This document shows positions 6,790-17,154 of a DNA stretch of 64,000 nucleotides, one piece after another. The first letter of the stretch is position 1. Every line of letters starts with the position of its first letter. The notes under the pieces were generated by a model. It had not been told where the DNA came from and ran no database searches. It was given only the letters and a program-made list of their open reading frames with translations. Origin of the DNA: Pantoea rodasii (GTDB lineage: Bacteria > Pseudomonadota > Gammaproteobacteria > Enterobacterales > Enterobacteriaceae); NCBI RefSeq assembly GCF_002095465.1, contig NZ_MLFP01000003.1, positions 124,001 through 188,000 on the forward strand, given 5' to 3'. Position numbers and translations under genes: made by a program.

Positions 6790-9700
6790 TTATGACGGGC
6801 TAAATCTGGCTTTGCACCATATCACCGCGCGCAGAATTAGTACATAAAACAGCGGCACATAAGCAAGAGATAGCACTGTGCCGGCAAACATGCCACCCAC
6901 TACGGCGACACCGATCTCCTGTCGACTGATTGCACCCGCTCCAGTGGAGATGACTAACGGCACGGCACCCGCAATGAAGGCTAATGATGTCATCACCACC
7001 GGTCTTAAACGCAACAGTGCGCTGGAAAGAATGGCGCGCAACATGGGTGAGCCCGCATTCATCTGCGCCTGAGCAAATTCAACAATTAAAATGGCGTTTT
7101 TTGCTGTCAATCCCATGGTGGTGAGCATCCCTACCTGGAAATAGATATCGTTATCGAAACTGAATGCGCTGGTTGCCAATACCGCACCTAAAATGCCCAG
7201 CGGGATAATGAGAATCACGGCTAGTGGCACCGACCAACTTTCATATAAGGCCGCCAGACAGAGAAAAATAAAGATGGCGGAGAGTACATAGATATAGAGT
7301 GTTTGACCTGATGACGCGATTTCCTGATAAGACAATCCACTCCAGGCAAGAGTAAATCCATCCAGTTGCGAAATGATGGTTTGCATCTGCGTCATTGCGG
7401 TACCCGAACTCTCGCCCTCTGCAGCGGAACCGAGAAAAGGCACCGCCGCAACACCATTGAAGCGTTGTAGCATCTGTGGCCCGGTCACCCAATGTGAGTT
7501 AACAAAAGTGGCAAAAGAGACCATCTGATCATCATCGCCTCTGACATACCACTGCTCAATGTCTTCGGGAACCGAACGCCATTGCATATCGCCCTGCATG
7601 TACACGCGCTTTACCCTTCCACGATCCAGAAAATCGTTAATGTAGGTTCCGCCCCAGGCGGATGAGAGTGTTGCGGTGATATCAGATTGGGTTAATCCCT
7701 GAGCTGTGGCCTTGTCATGATCAATGTCGATTTGCAGTTGCGCTTTGGCATCCAACCCATTAATTCGGACAGCGGTGAGTTTCGGATCTTGTTGAGATTG
7801 CTCCAGCACTTTCTGTTGGGCGGAAATCAAATTATCGCCGCCCACTCCCGATTGATCCTGTAACCAGAGTTCGAATCCGCTCGATTGTCCCAAACCTCTT
7901 ACGGCAGGCGGTGAAAGAACGCTTACCGAGACATCACCAAAATGGCGAAAGTGCTGGTTGGCGCGCGCGATAATCGCCTGTGCTGTATTTTCACTGCCGC
8001 TGCGCAGATCCCAGTGTTTAAGCTCGGCGAACGCCATCGCGACATTCTGACCGCTGCCGGCATTATTGCGACCCACCACCATAAACACCACGTTGAGATT
8101 ATCTTTCTCTTCTTCCATGAAGTAGCGGGCAACCTCATCGGCAGCACGCTGTGTATCCGCCATGGTATAAGCGGTCGGCGCAGAGATTTGTAACATCACC
8201 GACCCCTGATCTTCAACCGGCAGAAAGCTGGTGGGCAGGCGGGTGTAGCTAAAGAGCAAAATGAAAACGAGTACCCCGGCGAGTCCGAGAAATATCAGAG
8301 GACGACGAAGTACATATCCGACGCTTTTGAGATAGCTTTTCTGCCCTGCATCAATTGCCTGGTTGAAATAGCGAAACAAGCGCGGTGCGCGATGGTTTTG
8401 TGGTGTTAAAAAAAGCGCGCACAGTGTGGGGGTCAGCGTCATTGCGACAAACACAGAGAGCGCCATGGCCGCTACAATGGTGAAGGTGAACTGACGATAA
8501 ATAATTCCGACCGATCCGCCAAAAAAACTCATCGGAATAAACACCGCAGAGAGTACTAGCGCGATACCAAAGAGTGCGCCGGTGATTTCGTTCACCGATT
8601 GTAAGGTGGCTTCGCGCGGACTTTTGCCTTCATCCGACATGATCCTTTCAATGTTTTCCACCACCACAATCGCATCATCGACTAACAATCCAATCGCCAG
8701 CACCATCGCAAACAGCGTGAGCGTATTAATGCTGTAGCCAAATGCGGCGAGCAGGCCAAACGTGCCTAACAACACCACCGGAACGGTGACGGCGGGAATC
8801 AGCGTGGCCCGCCAGTTCTGCAGGAAGATATACATCACAAGAACCACCAGGATGATCGCTTCGACCAGAGTTTAAATCACCTTTTCGATCGACACCGTGA
8901 CGAAAGGCGTGCTGTCGCGCGGGTAAGCGACTTTCATCCCCGATGGAAGTAGGTGACTGAGTCTGGCGACTTCTGCCTTCACATTTTCAGCTGTCGCGAG
9001 TGCGTTCGCTCCGGATGACAGCTGAATGGAAATGCCTGACGAAGGGTGGCCATTTAAGCGCGTTTGGTTTTGATAATTCTCCGCACCCAGTTCAACCCTG
9101 GCCACGTCTTTGAGCAGTACTTTTGTCCCGTCGCGGTTGGTTCGTAGCAGGATATTATTAAACTGGCTGACGGTTTGCAGGCGTGATTGGCTGGTAACAG
9201 TGGCAGTCATCGCCTGGTTTTCGGGCGCGGGTAGTGCGCCTAGCTCACCACTGGTCACCTGAGCGTTCTGTGCTTCAACCGCGGTCTGAATATCGGAGGG
9301 CATCAGCCCCAAACTATGAAGTTTGACCGGATCCATCCAGATACGCATGGCATACTGTGCACCGAAAACCGTGGTTTCGCCCACGCCATCCACTCGACTT
9401 AGTGGGTCCTGAAAATGGCTGACGAGAAAGTCGCTAATATCAACGCTACTCATCGCATCAGTTTCATCATATAAGCCGACCACCATCAAGCTATCGCCTT
9501 GTGATTTTGTCACAGTAATACCTTGTTGCTGAACTTCCTGCGGTAGGCGGGTGAGGGCCTGATTCACCGCATTTTGTACCTGAACCTGGGCAATATCAGG
9601 ATCAGTTTCCTGAGCAAAACTAAGGAGAATGCGTGCTTGACCTGCGGCACTGCTGGTTGAGTAGAAATAGAGTAGGCCATCAATGCCTTTAATTTGCTGC

Positions 9701-9900
9701 TCGATAACTTGTGTCACACTATTTTGTACCGTTCCAGCCGATGCGCCGGTGTAATTTGCAGTGACGGTCACGCCTGGCGGCGCAATATCAGGATATTGCT
9801 CTATCGTCATGGTGAGGATAGACAAGGCACCTGAAAATATAATCAGCAGGGAGATCACAATGGTCAACACTGGCCGATCGATAAAAAATCGCGAAAACAT
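6790..9900 (-). pseudogene. RND efflux permease (AcrB/MexB type) interrupted by an in-frame TAA
   Basis: The frame would encode a 1036-aa HAE-1 family inner-membrane drug/proton antiporter. The N-terminal part (MFSRFFIDRPVLTIVISLLI) runs to codon 342, codon 343 is TAA, and the same frame then continues TLVEAIIL to the end. In AcrB homologues this site is a Lys in VVKTLVEAI, so an AAA-to-TAA change is the likely cause. The proton-relay acidic pair in TM4 (GLLVDDAIVV, about residues 408-409) and the rest of the pump are intact. The adaptor gene ends 3 bp upstream. As written, the product would be truncated before most of TM2, and a GTG restart at 8847 could not give a functional pump. A sequencing error or a real recent loss are both possible. 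Confidence 0.85.
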
Positions 9901-9903
9901 AAT

Positions 9904-11034
9904 TTATTCCTTTTCAGAAAGTGCTTTGATGGCGACTTCAGTGCCCGACTCCAGACCACTGGCTCCCTCTTTTATCACTCTCTCGCCACCCAAAATTCCA
10001 CTTTCAACAATAAATTGATTGCCTACGGTTCTCCCCAACGAAAGTGGCAATGAGGTGATTTGATTTTGCTGATTGACGGCTAATACGCTAGCGTCACCAT
10101 TGGCGGCTCGTGAAATTAAATTTTGCGGAATTAAAAAGCCATTTTCACGTCTGCCAACGTCAACCTGAGCACGTACAAACATGCCAGGAATAAGGTAATT
10201 TTTATTATTAGGAAAGCTAGCTCGTAGGCTAACCGAACCGGTGCTTTCATCAATAGTGGCATCTGCGAATTGTAATTTACCTTGCTGCTCATACCGTGTT
10301 CCGTCATGTAAAAACATATGCACGTTGATAGGAATAGCGTTTACACTCCCTGCATCCACCTCGCGTCTTAATTGCAGAAAGTCTTCACCAGACTGGCTGA
10401 AATCAAGATAGATAGGATTTATTTTCTGAATCGTCACCAATGGATCAGTTTGATTGGCTGTAACTAAAGCGCCTACGGTGATATTAGACCGACCAATCTG
10501 TCCTGAAATCGGTGCGACGATAGTGGTGTATTTTAAGTTGATTCTCGCGCTCTTAACCTGTGCTTCGCTTGCTTTAACATTGGCTAGAGCTTGCTGATAG
10601 GCGGCATTGAGATCGTCATAGTCTTGCTGGCTAATATATTGTTGTGCAATTATTTTTTTCGCTCGATTCAATTTCGAACCTGCGGCGGTTTGCGACGAGC
10701 GAGCAACGGACAGGTTAGCAACATACTGCTCTAACTGACTGGCGTAGACTTCAGTCTCAAGTTGAAATAAGGGTTGTCCCTCTTTCACCCTTGCCCCTTC
10801 AGTAAAAAGCTTGGCATGAATAATACCGTTTACCTGAGGTCGCACTTCTGCGATTTCTGGCGCGGAAGTGCGACCCTGAAGTTGTCGGGTTAATACCAGC
10901 GGCTGTGGAGACATCTTCAAAATAGAAACCTCAGGCAACTCTGCTTCACGGGGTGCAGTTGCTTCTTCATCACAACCGGTCATTAAGAATAAAGGAAAAA
11001 TGACAGCAATAGCGTTTCGCATGAAATATTTCAT
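9904..11034 (-). CDS. RND periplasmic adaptor lipoprotein (AcrA/MexA family)
   Basis: A 376-aa membrane-fusion protein. The N-terminus is a lipoprotein signal with lipobox LMTGC, Cys21 being the lipidation site. The biotinyl-lipoyl half motif around EVRPQVNGIIHAKLFTEG, the alpha-helical hairpin (about 100-165) with SQQDYDDLNAAYQQA, and the beta-barrel and membrane-proximal domains with FLIPQNLI all follow in the usual order. It would link the inner-membrane pump to an outer-membrane channel. No TolC-type gene is present, so the chromosomal TolC would be needed. An AAGG Shine-Dalgarno precedes the ATG, and the downstream pump gene starts 3 bp after its stop. Confidence 0.9.
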   Translation of the reverse strand: MKYFMRNAIAVIFPLFLMTGCDEEATAPREAELPEVSILKMSPQPLVLTRQLQGRTSAPEIAEVRPQVNGIIHAKLFTEGARVKEGQPLFQLETEVYASQLEQYVANLSVARSSQTAAGSKLNRAKKIIAQQYISQQDYDDLNAAYQQALANVKASEAQVKSARINLKYTTIVAPISGQIGRSNITVGALVTANQTDPLVTIQKINPIYLDFSQSGEDFLQLRREVDAGSVNAIPINVHMFLHDGTRYEQQGKLQFADATIDESTGSVSLRASFPNNKNYLIPGMFVRAQVDVGRRENGFLIPQNLISRAANGDASVLAVNQQNQITSLPLSLGRTVGNQFIVESGILGGERVIKEGASGLESGTEVAIKALSEKE

Positions 11035-11073
11035 GTTGCACCTTAATTATTTGTTCGTTTTTATTGGGGCTGT

Positions 11074-11699
11074 TTAAAATAAATTCGTCTTCTTATTGGT
11101 CTTATAACCATATGCTTTAAGTTTAGAGTTGAGTTCGGCATGATTGGAACAAGATAATTTAGTGAGTATACTTCGCTTGTAAGTGCTGATGGTTTTATTG
11201 CTTAAATTGTATCTTGCGGCGATGTCTACCTGTTTTTCTCCATTAGAAAAACATTGAAGTAACTGAAATTCCGTTTTATTAAGAATGTTCAGGTGCGATT
11301 CTAAATACTTCCATCGCATATAATTTTTGATGTAATAGTCATTGTAATTATTGGCGGCATCCTGAATTTCACAAATTGGATCCCGTTTAGTAATGATTAC
11401 CGCATGGGTGAGATTATCAAAAAAGAAGCGTAGTACGGCGTTATCCTCAAAACGCGTGAAGATAATAATCTTTAACCAGGGTAATCTGGCATTTAACAAC
11501 TTCAGGAAATTATACACCTCGCTTACATTATTGTTTTGTGAAGCCAGTTCAGTGATAAAAATTCGATATTGTGCTTCGCCAGTATCGCTTTCGAATCCCT
11601 GATAGAGACTTGCTGGCATTCAAGATTTAATTTCCCCTCAAGCAGGCAACTCAGCCCTGATACTGTCCAAACATCAATATCCATACACAAGATCTTCAT
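11074..11699 (-). pseudogene. LuxR/RcsB-type response-regulator-like protein, frameshifted
   Basis: The C-terminal frame (start 11619) ends in a LuxR-type helix-turn-helix with the motif AARYNLSNKTISTYKRSILTKL. The missing N-terminus is in another frame from an ATG at 11699 with a good GGAG upstream: MKILCMDIDVWTVSGLSCLLEGK. It joins near residue 47 if one T is restored to the T5 run (11557-11561 on the plus strand reads AAAAA), giving HNIEFFITELASQ. Whole, it would be about 208 aa. The receiver-like domain lacks a clear phosphoacceptor Asp, with ITEL at the end of strand 3. It lies 39 bp upstream of the adaptor gene in the same direction and is probably a regulator in the efflux locus. Confidence 0.7.
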
Positions 11700-11742
11700 A
11701 TCTCGACTCCCGCAGTAATCGTAAACGCCAACGCTTAGTTAG

Positions 11743-11763
11743 TTTACTTTACTGTAAAGTAAA
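11743..11763. promoter_or_regulatory. Perfect 21-bp palindrome, candidate TetR operator
   Basis: Arms TTTACTTTAC and GTAAAGTAAA flank a single T. The site lies 44 bp upstream of the first ATG of the leftward LuxR-adaptor-RND-TetR cluster. Its size and symmetry fit a TetR-family operator, and the only TetR gene nearby is at the end of that cluster. Confidence 0.6.
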
Positions 11764-11940
11764 TAATGAAAGCCAGCAACTGTCTGCGAGAGTGTGAAGC
11801 GTTAAGCTGTGTAAAGATTGTGGAGTGATAAGGGAGATACGATAGGTCTGGCAAATGGGGTTTAAGGAAAAATGTCGGATTAAGGTAAAAAGAGAGTGTC
11901 TACGCTATCGTAGGACTGGCGACTGAATTTCAGGTAAAAA

Positions 11941-11966
11941 TTAAGGGTGCCAAAAGGCACCCTTAA
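11941..11966. terminator. Strong intrinsic terminator after ddc
   Basis: A perfect 11-bp stem (TTAAGGGTGCC / GGCACCCTTAA) closes an AAAA loop, with A/T-rich flanks on both sides. It is placed 55 bp after the ddc stop on the minus strand and could work in both directions. The rest of 11764-12021 holds nothing else I recognise. Confidence 0.8.
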
Positions 11967-12021
11967 ATATCTGCTGTAGATAACAATGACTTATGCATTG
12001 CTGCATAACTGTCAGTGAAAC

Positions 12022-13488
12022 TTACGCGTTCAGCAGCTGATTCGCAGTCTTCTCAACCAGCGCCAGCAGGACTTTGATGTCTTCCAGCGTCACGGTTGGG
12101 TTCAGCAGCGTCAATTTCAGGCAGGTAACGCCCTGGTTTTCAGTGACACCGACGTTGGCGCGACCAGAATCCAGCAAGGCATCGCCAATGCGCTGGTTGA
12201 ACAGGGCAATCTGCGCGGTATCGGTCAGTTGCTCTGGACGATAGCGGAACAGGACGCTTGCCAGTTGTGGCTGCATTACCAGCTCAAGGCGTGGTTCTGA
12301 AGTTACAAACTTCGCCACTTCCTGTGCCAGCGTCACGCCGTGATCGATGATTGCAGCGTACTGTTTCTGACCCAGTGCTTCGAGGCCCATCCACAGTTTC
12401 AATGCGTCAAAACGGCGCGTGGTCTGCAGTGATTTCGACACCAGGTTCGGAACACCGGCTTCTTCGTCGAATTCAGAGTTCAGGTAAGCCGCCTGATAAC
12501 GCATCAGCTCGTAGTGACGCTCGTCTTTCAGCAGGAATGCACCACAGCTGATGGTCTGGAAATACTGCTTGTGGAAGTCCAGAGTAACGGAATCCACTAA
12601 CTCCAGGCCGTCCAGGTAGTCACGGTACTTCTCTGACAGCAGCAATGCGCCGCCCCAGGCAGCATCAACGTGTACCCAGATATTGCGCTGTGCAGCGATA
12701 CCGGCGATTTCACGCAATGGATCGATGGCACCTGCATCGGTGGTACCGGCCGTTGCCACGATAGCCAGAATCTGGTCACCGTTTGCATCAGCCTGCGCCA
12801 GTTTGGCTTTCAGGTCATTCACGTCCATACGGGCGAATTCATCAGATTTCACCAGGACAACTGACTGATAACCGTGGCCCAACAACGCCATATTCTTCTG
12901 CACGGAGAAGTGCGCGTTTTCAGAACAGAGCACTTTGATCTTACGCAAATCGCCGGTGATACCATCCTGCTGAACAGAATGGCCCTGACGTGCGAAGAAG
13001 GCATCACGCGCCAGCATCAGACCCATCAGGTTGCTCTGCGTACCGCCACTGGTGAACACGCCAGCATCACCCGCCGGGTAACCCACCTGCGCACGCAACC
13101 ATTCGATCAATTTGACCTCAATGATGGTGGCAGAAGGGCTCTGATCCCACGAATCCATGCTCTGATTGGTGGCGTTGATCAGCACTTCTGCCGCCTGGCT
13201 CACCACCAGGCTAGGGCAGTGCAGGTGCGCCACACATTGTGGATGGTGCACTGACAGGCTGTCTTTCAGGAAATATTCAATCGCACGTTCAATCGCGACC
13301 TGGTTACCCAGGCCGTTTGGATTGAAGTCGAGCGTGATACGCTCGCGCAGCTCGGCAACGCTTTTGCCTTGATACATCTCAGGCTGTTGCAGCCACTGCA
13401 CAACCGCGGCGCTGCTCTGGGCAATCGCCTGCTGGTACGCCTCAATGCTCTGTGCAGAGGCGGCCAGAATCGGGTTTACTTCAGACAT
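12022..13488 (-). CDS. ddc: L-2,4-diaminobutyrate decarboxylase
   Basis: A 488-aa group II PLP-dependent decarboxylase. It has the GVFTSGGTQSNLMGLMLARD substrate/PLP motif, the HVDAAWGG strand and the PLP-binding Lys307 in LDFHKQYFQ. It converts 2,4-diaminobutyrate to 1,3-diaminopropane and CO2 in the cytosol. It lies 12 bp downstream of the aminotransferase gene that makes its substrate, and the pair matches the dat-ddc arrangement of Acinetobacter and enterobacteria. GGAAGAG precedes the ATG. A related glutamate or aromatic decarboxylase is less likely because of this pairing. Confidence 0.93.
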   Translation of the reverse strand: MSEVNPILAASAQSIEAYQQAIAQSSAAVVQWLQQPEMYQGKSVAELRERITLDFNPNGLGNQVAIERAIEYFLKDSLSVHHPQCVAHLHCPSLVVSQAAEVLINATNQSMDSWDQSPSATIIEVKLIEWLRAQVGYPAGDAGVFTSGGTQSNLMGLMLARDAFFARQGHSVQQDGITGDLRKIKVLCSENAHFSVQKNMALLGHGYQSVVLVKSDEFARMDVNDLKAKLAQADANGDQILAIVATAGTTDAGAIDPLREIAGIAAQRNIWVHVDAAWGGALLLSEKYRDYLDGLELVDSVTLDFHKQYFQTISCGAFLLKDERHYELMRYQAAYLNSEFDEEAGVPNLVSKSLQTTRRFDALKLWMGLEALGQKQYAAIIDHGVTLAQEVAKFVTSEPRLELVMQPQLASVLFRYRPEQLTDTAQIALFNQRIGDALLDSGRANVGVTENQGVTCLKLTLLNPTVTLEDIKVLLALVEKTANQLLNA

Positions 13489-13500
13489 TTACTCTTCCAA

Positions 13501-14886
13501 TCAAACAGGTTTGACGCCAGCGCCAATCAGCGCCTGCTCAAATTTATCCAGGAAAATCGCCAACTCGTCTTTGGTGATCAGCAGTGACGGCAACAGACGC
13601 AGTACTGCACCGTGACGACCGCCACGCTCCAGAATCAGACCGGCTTCGAAGCACTTCTTCTGCAGCAGCGCAGAAAGCTCGCCATCAGCAGGCAGGCTAC
13701 CCATGTGGTCAGCCGCTTCGTTTGGTTTAACGATCTCAATACCGATCATCATGCCCATACCGCGAATGTGACCGATAACCGGGAAGCGTTTCTGCATTGC
13801 CGCTAACTGTGCCTTCAGCCATTCACCCTGTTCAGCCACTTTCCCGGCGATGTTCTGCTCGGTCAGGACCTTCAACGTAGCCAGACCGGTGGCCATCGCC
13901 AGCTGGTTGCCACGGAAGGTGCCGGTGTGGTGACCGGGTGACCAGGCATCGAACTGCTTTTTGATACCCAAAACCGCTAATGGCAGACCACCGCCCACGG
14001 CTTTAGACATCACAATGATGTCTGGCTGAATATCTGCGTGTTCGAAGGCGAAGAATTTACCCGTACGGGCAAAACCAGCTTGAACTTCATCCAGGATCAG
14101 CAGAATGCCGTGTTCCTGAGTCACTTTACGGATGCGCTGCAGCCACTCGACCGGAGCCGGGTTCACGCCGCCTTCACCCTGAACTGCTTCCAGGATGACA
14201 GCCGCTGGCTTACGTACGCCGCTTTCCACGTCATTGATCAGGTTTTCAAAGTAGTAGGTCAGTGCTTTAACACCGGCTTCACCACCGAGGCCCAGAGGGC
14301 AACGATACTGGTGCGGGTAAGGCATGAACTGCACTTCTGGCATCATGCCGTTAACGGCTTCTTTCGGTCCCAGGTTACCGGTGACCGCCAGCGCGCCATG
14401 GGTCATACCATGGTAGCCGCCAGAGAAGCTGATCACGCCGCTACGGCCAGTGACTTTCTTCGCCAGTTTCAGTGCTGCTTCAACTGCATCCGCACCGGAA
14501 GGACCGGTGAATTGCAGGCAGTAGTCTTTACCCTGGCCAGGCAGCAGCGAGAGCAGAGATTCTGAGAATTGATCTTTCAGAGGTGTCGTCAGATCAAGAG
14601 TATGTAACGGCAAGCCGCTGGTAATGACATTTTGGATGCTCTGCAGAACATCAGGATGGTTGTGACCAAGTGCCAGCGTCCCTGCGCCAGCCAGACAGTC
14701 AAGATATTGCTTATTCTCAACATCTGTAATCCACACGCCGTTGGCTTTAGCAATCGCTAAAGGCAACTTGCGCGGGTAACTCCTGACGTTTGATTCAAAC
14801 TCAGCCTGACGGGCTAAGAATGCGTCGTTATTTCCATTGAATGCGTTGGCACCAAAATTATCAATACGGACTTTATCCGTCATCAT
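13501..14886 (-). CDS. dat: Diaminobutyrate--2-oxoglutarate aminotransferase
   Basis: A 461-aa class III (omega) aminotransferase. It shows the [17 protein letters not shown] region, the [15 protein letters not shown] motif with the PLP-contacting Asp, and Lys295 in [11 protein letters not shown] as the Schiff-base lysine. It makes L-2,4-diaminobutyrate from aspartate semialdehyde with glutamate as amino donor. The first of two adjacent ATGs follows AAGGAGAGAT at good spacing. It forms a two-gene operon with ddc. The product pathway, 1,3-diaminopropane, is a norspermidine and polyamine precursor. Confidence 0.93.
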   Translation of the reverse strand: MMTDKVRIDNFGANAFNGNNDAFLARQAEFESNVRSYPRKLPLAIAKANGVWITDVENKQYLDCLAGAGTLALGHNHPDVLQSIQNVITSGLPLHTLDLTTPLKDQFSESLLSLLPGQGKDYCLQFTGPSGADAVEAALKLAKKVTGRSGVISFSGGYHGMTHGALAVTGNLGPKEAVNGMMPEVQFMPYPHQYRCPLGLGGEAGVKALTYYFENLINDVESGVRKPAAVILEAVQGEGGVNPAPVEWLQRIRKVTQEHGILLILDEVQAGFARTGKFFAFEHADIQPDIIVMSKAVGGGLPLAVLGIKKQFDAWSPGHHTGTFRGNQLAMATGLATLKVLTEQNIAGKVAEQGEWLKAQLAAMQKRFPVIGHIRGMGMMIGIEIVKPNEAADHMGSLPADGELSALLQKKCFEAGLILERGGRHGAVLRLLPSLLITKDELAIFLDKFEQALIGAGVKPV

Positions 14887-15098
14887 ATCTCTCCTTCAAC
14901 CGGGGCTCGTGATGGCTGGCCGATTGACTAGTTGAACAAAAAAGTATCAGTGGTTTAAAAATCGCGGCCAATATAGAGCCTTTTGACGGACATCACAATG
15001 ATTAATTTTGTTTAGAATTGTTTATTGTTTTCATATAGGAATCAGGGCGTTGGCCACTAATTGGCCGGCTATTTTAGCGCCAGCATATGAAGTGGTTA

Positions 15099-15862
15099 TT
15101 AAATAATCGTGTTAATAAAAAGACTTATGCCCGCCAGAGCCATCCACGGACCAAATGCGAGGGGGTGATCGAGGTCTCGTTGCCAGGCAATTTTGCCGAT
15201 AAAAAGCGCTAAAATTGCACCACCGCAAGCGATTAACAGCACGTAAGGTAAAAGTGGCCAACCTAACCATGCGCCTAATGCCGCCAGCAATTTGGCGTCG
15301 CCCATTCCCAGCCCATTTATGCCTGTAATAGATTGATATATATGGCTGATTAGCCAAAGCGCGCTGTAACCAATGACCGCGCCAAAAATGGCGTCATGCA
15401 GGGAACCGGGGATCCCTTCCCCAGCCTTTAAGACCAGTCCAAGCCACAGCAACGGCAGGGTGATCACATCTGGCAACAAAAAGTGGTCAATATCGATTAA
15501 TGAGAGTGCCAGCAGCATCCAAAATAACAGCAGTGAGGCGGCGAAAATCCCATCGACAGGCTGCCTAAAAAGCAGAGTCAGGGCGACAAATGCGCTGAAA
15601 AATTCCACTAATGGATAGCGTGCACTGATGGCTGCCTGGCAATACCGACATTTGCCCTGTAACAACAGCCAGCCGATCACGGGCAGCAGATCTGGCCAGC
15701 GCAGATTTTTTTGCAGGTGGGGCAGTGTGACGCGGGAGACCATAAACGCAGCGTATTGTCAGTTTGCAGCAGTTGTTTGGGCAGCCGATAGACCACGACA
15801 TTGATAAAACTGCCCACGCTCAATCCGACTATCGCCATCAATAAATAGCTTATCCATGCCAT
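15099..15862 (-). pseudogene. Prepilin peptidase (A24 family), frameshifted
   Basis: The N-terminal part starts at the ATG at 15862 (MAWISYLLMAIVGLSVGSF) and reaches the zinc motif CPTCKK. The remainder is in another frame and continues NLRWPDLLPVIGWLLLQGK with the second CxxC (CRYC). Restoring one A to the A7 run (T7 at 15706-15712 on the plus strand) joins them into a 254-aa protein, a normal length. Both catalytic aspartate motifs are present: LIDIDHFLLPD and GMGDAKLLAALG. The family cleaves and N-methylates type IV pilin-like leader peptides in the inner membrane. No pilin or type II secretion genes are nearby, so it is an orphan here. Confidence 0.8.
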
Positions 15863-15985
15863 GGTGTAATTCCCGCATCCTGAAGATTGACTGGTTGCGA
15901 CATTACGCCCGCAGGCTTGACGAGGCGAGAGCGAGGATGGCGTTACAGCGCCTTTCATGTTGAATTCAGAGCGGCGTCCGGCATT

Positions 15986-17002
15986 TCAGCTGTACATGTT
16001 GAAGCGCGTGATGATGTTGATGCGGGAAGAAGGGGTCGAGTGTTCTGCCTCGGGTAAAAAGCCATGGAACTCAAGCAGTGCACGGAAGGCATGCTGGGCA
16101 TCAAGCTGCAGGTTGTGGTCTATCAACGCATCGATTCGGCCAGCCTGCATCAACGCCCGGTTTTCACGGTCGAGATCGTGGCCAATAAAGGTTTCGATAC
16201 GGATATTGTGCTCATCAAAGGCTTGCAGGATCCCGGCATTCCCGCCGCCAACGGTGTAAACCGCATGAATATCCGGCTGGTGTGTGAGGAAGGCACTGAC
16301 ACAACGGTACATCTGCTGGTCAATACCAAATCCTCCGGCGATGATCTCTACCTGATGCTGTGGCGCGAACTGCGCTATGCCAGCAACAAAACCGTCAATG
16401 CGTTCCTGTTCACCGACAAACTCCTGACTGCCAATCACCGCCGCGATGCGGGTTTCTTCGCCGCGTAACCACTTTGACATCAGAAATGCCGCCGCTTTAC
16501 CTGCGCTAGCGTTATCCATCCCGATATAGCGTAGACGGGTGCTGGCGGGCATATCTGTCACGACTGTCACTAAGGGGATGCGCTGTTTACTGATGCTTTC
16601 TAGCGTTGGCAGCAGACGGTCATCATTAATGGCTTTCAAGATGATGCCGTGACTACTCAGTGCACATTTCTTCAACAGGGCATCCACTTCCTCAATGGTC
16701 ATATTTTCCTGACAGTGAAAGCGCAGTTGCAAACGAAAGGCCCCGAAGCCGGCAATTTGGCTGGTAAATGCTTCGCGCACTAGCTCACTGAAGCGGGCTG
16801 GCGTATGCATGATGATGTCGAAATAGAGCGTTCTGCCCTGTGCCAGTCCGGTTTTGCGCAGCAAATCAAGATCGGCAATCGCCTGCTGGATGCGATGCTC
16901 GGTTTGGGGATGGACTTTGCCGCGATGATGTAACGCACGATCGATGGTCGCCAGGCTTAGCCCGGACTGTGCAGCAATCTGTTTTAACGTGAATTTAGCC
17001 AT
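15986..17002 (-). CDS. LacI-family transcriptional regulator
   Basis: A 338-aa protein with an N-terminal LacI helix-turn-helix (TLKQIAAQSGLSLATIDRALHHRGKV) and a periplasmic-binding-like effector domain of type I (HGIILKAINDD, YIGMDNASAGKAAAFL, PDIHAVYTVGGGNAGIL). This subgroup usually binds sugars or polyols. It is divergent from the dioxygenase gene at 17155 with 152 bp between them, so that gene is a likely target. I see no clear operator palindrome there. Confidence 0.85.
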   Translation of the reverse strand: MAKFTLKQIAAQSGLSLATIDRALHHRGKVHPQTEHRIQQAIADLDLLRKTGLAQGRTLYFDIIMHTPARFSELVREAFTSQIAGFGAFRLQLRFHCQENMTIEEVDALLKKCALSSHGIILKAINDDRLLPTLESISKQRIPLVTVVTDMPASTRLRYIGMDNASAGKAAAFLMSKWLRGEETRIAAVIGSQEFVGEQERIDGFVAGIAQFAPQHQVEIIAGGFGIDQQMYRCVSAFLTHQPDIHAVYTVGGGNAGILQAFDEHNIRIETFIGHDLDRENRALMQAGRIDALIDHNLQLDAQHAFRALLEFHGFLPEAEHSTPSSRINIITRFNMYS

Positions 17003-17154
17003 ATAATGATGAGGTTTTTGTGAGGTGTTTTTGATGTTTTGTTAACGTAATGTAGCTGGTAGTTTTAGGGGTAGCAAGACGCCATCCTTCTTTGTGGGCT
17101 GCGTCATATTAGAAAGAACATCCCCCTGTAAACTGATTCGCTAATGAGGTCATC

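Noticed and set aside
14038-14565. A 175-codon rightward open frame inside dat.
   Set aside because: It is antisense to a clear aminotransferase gene with catalytic motifs and has no recognisable domain or ribosome-binding site.
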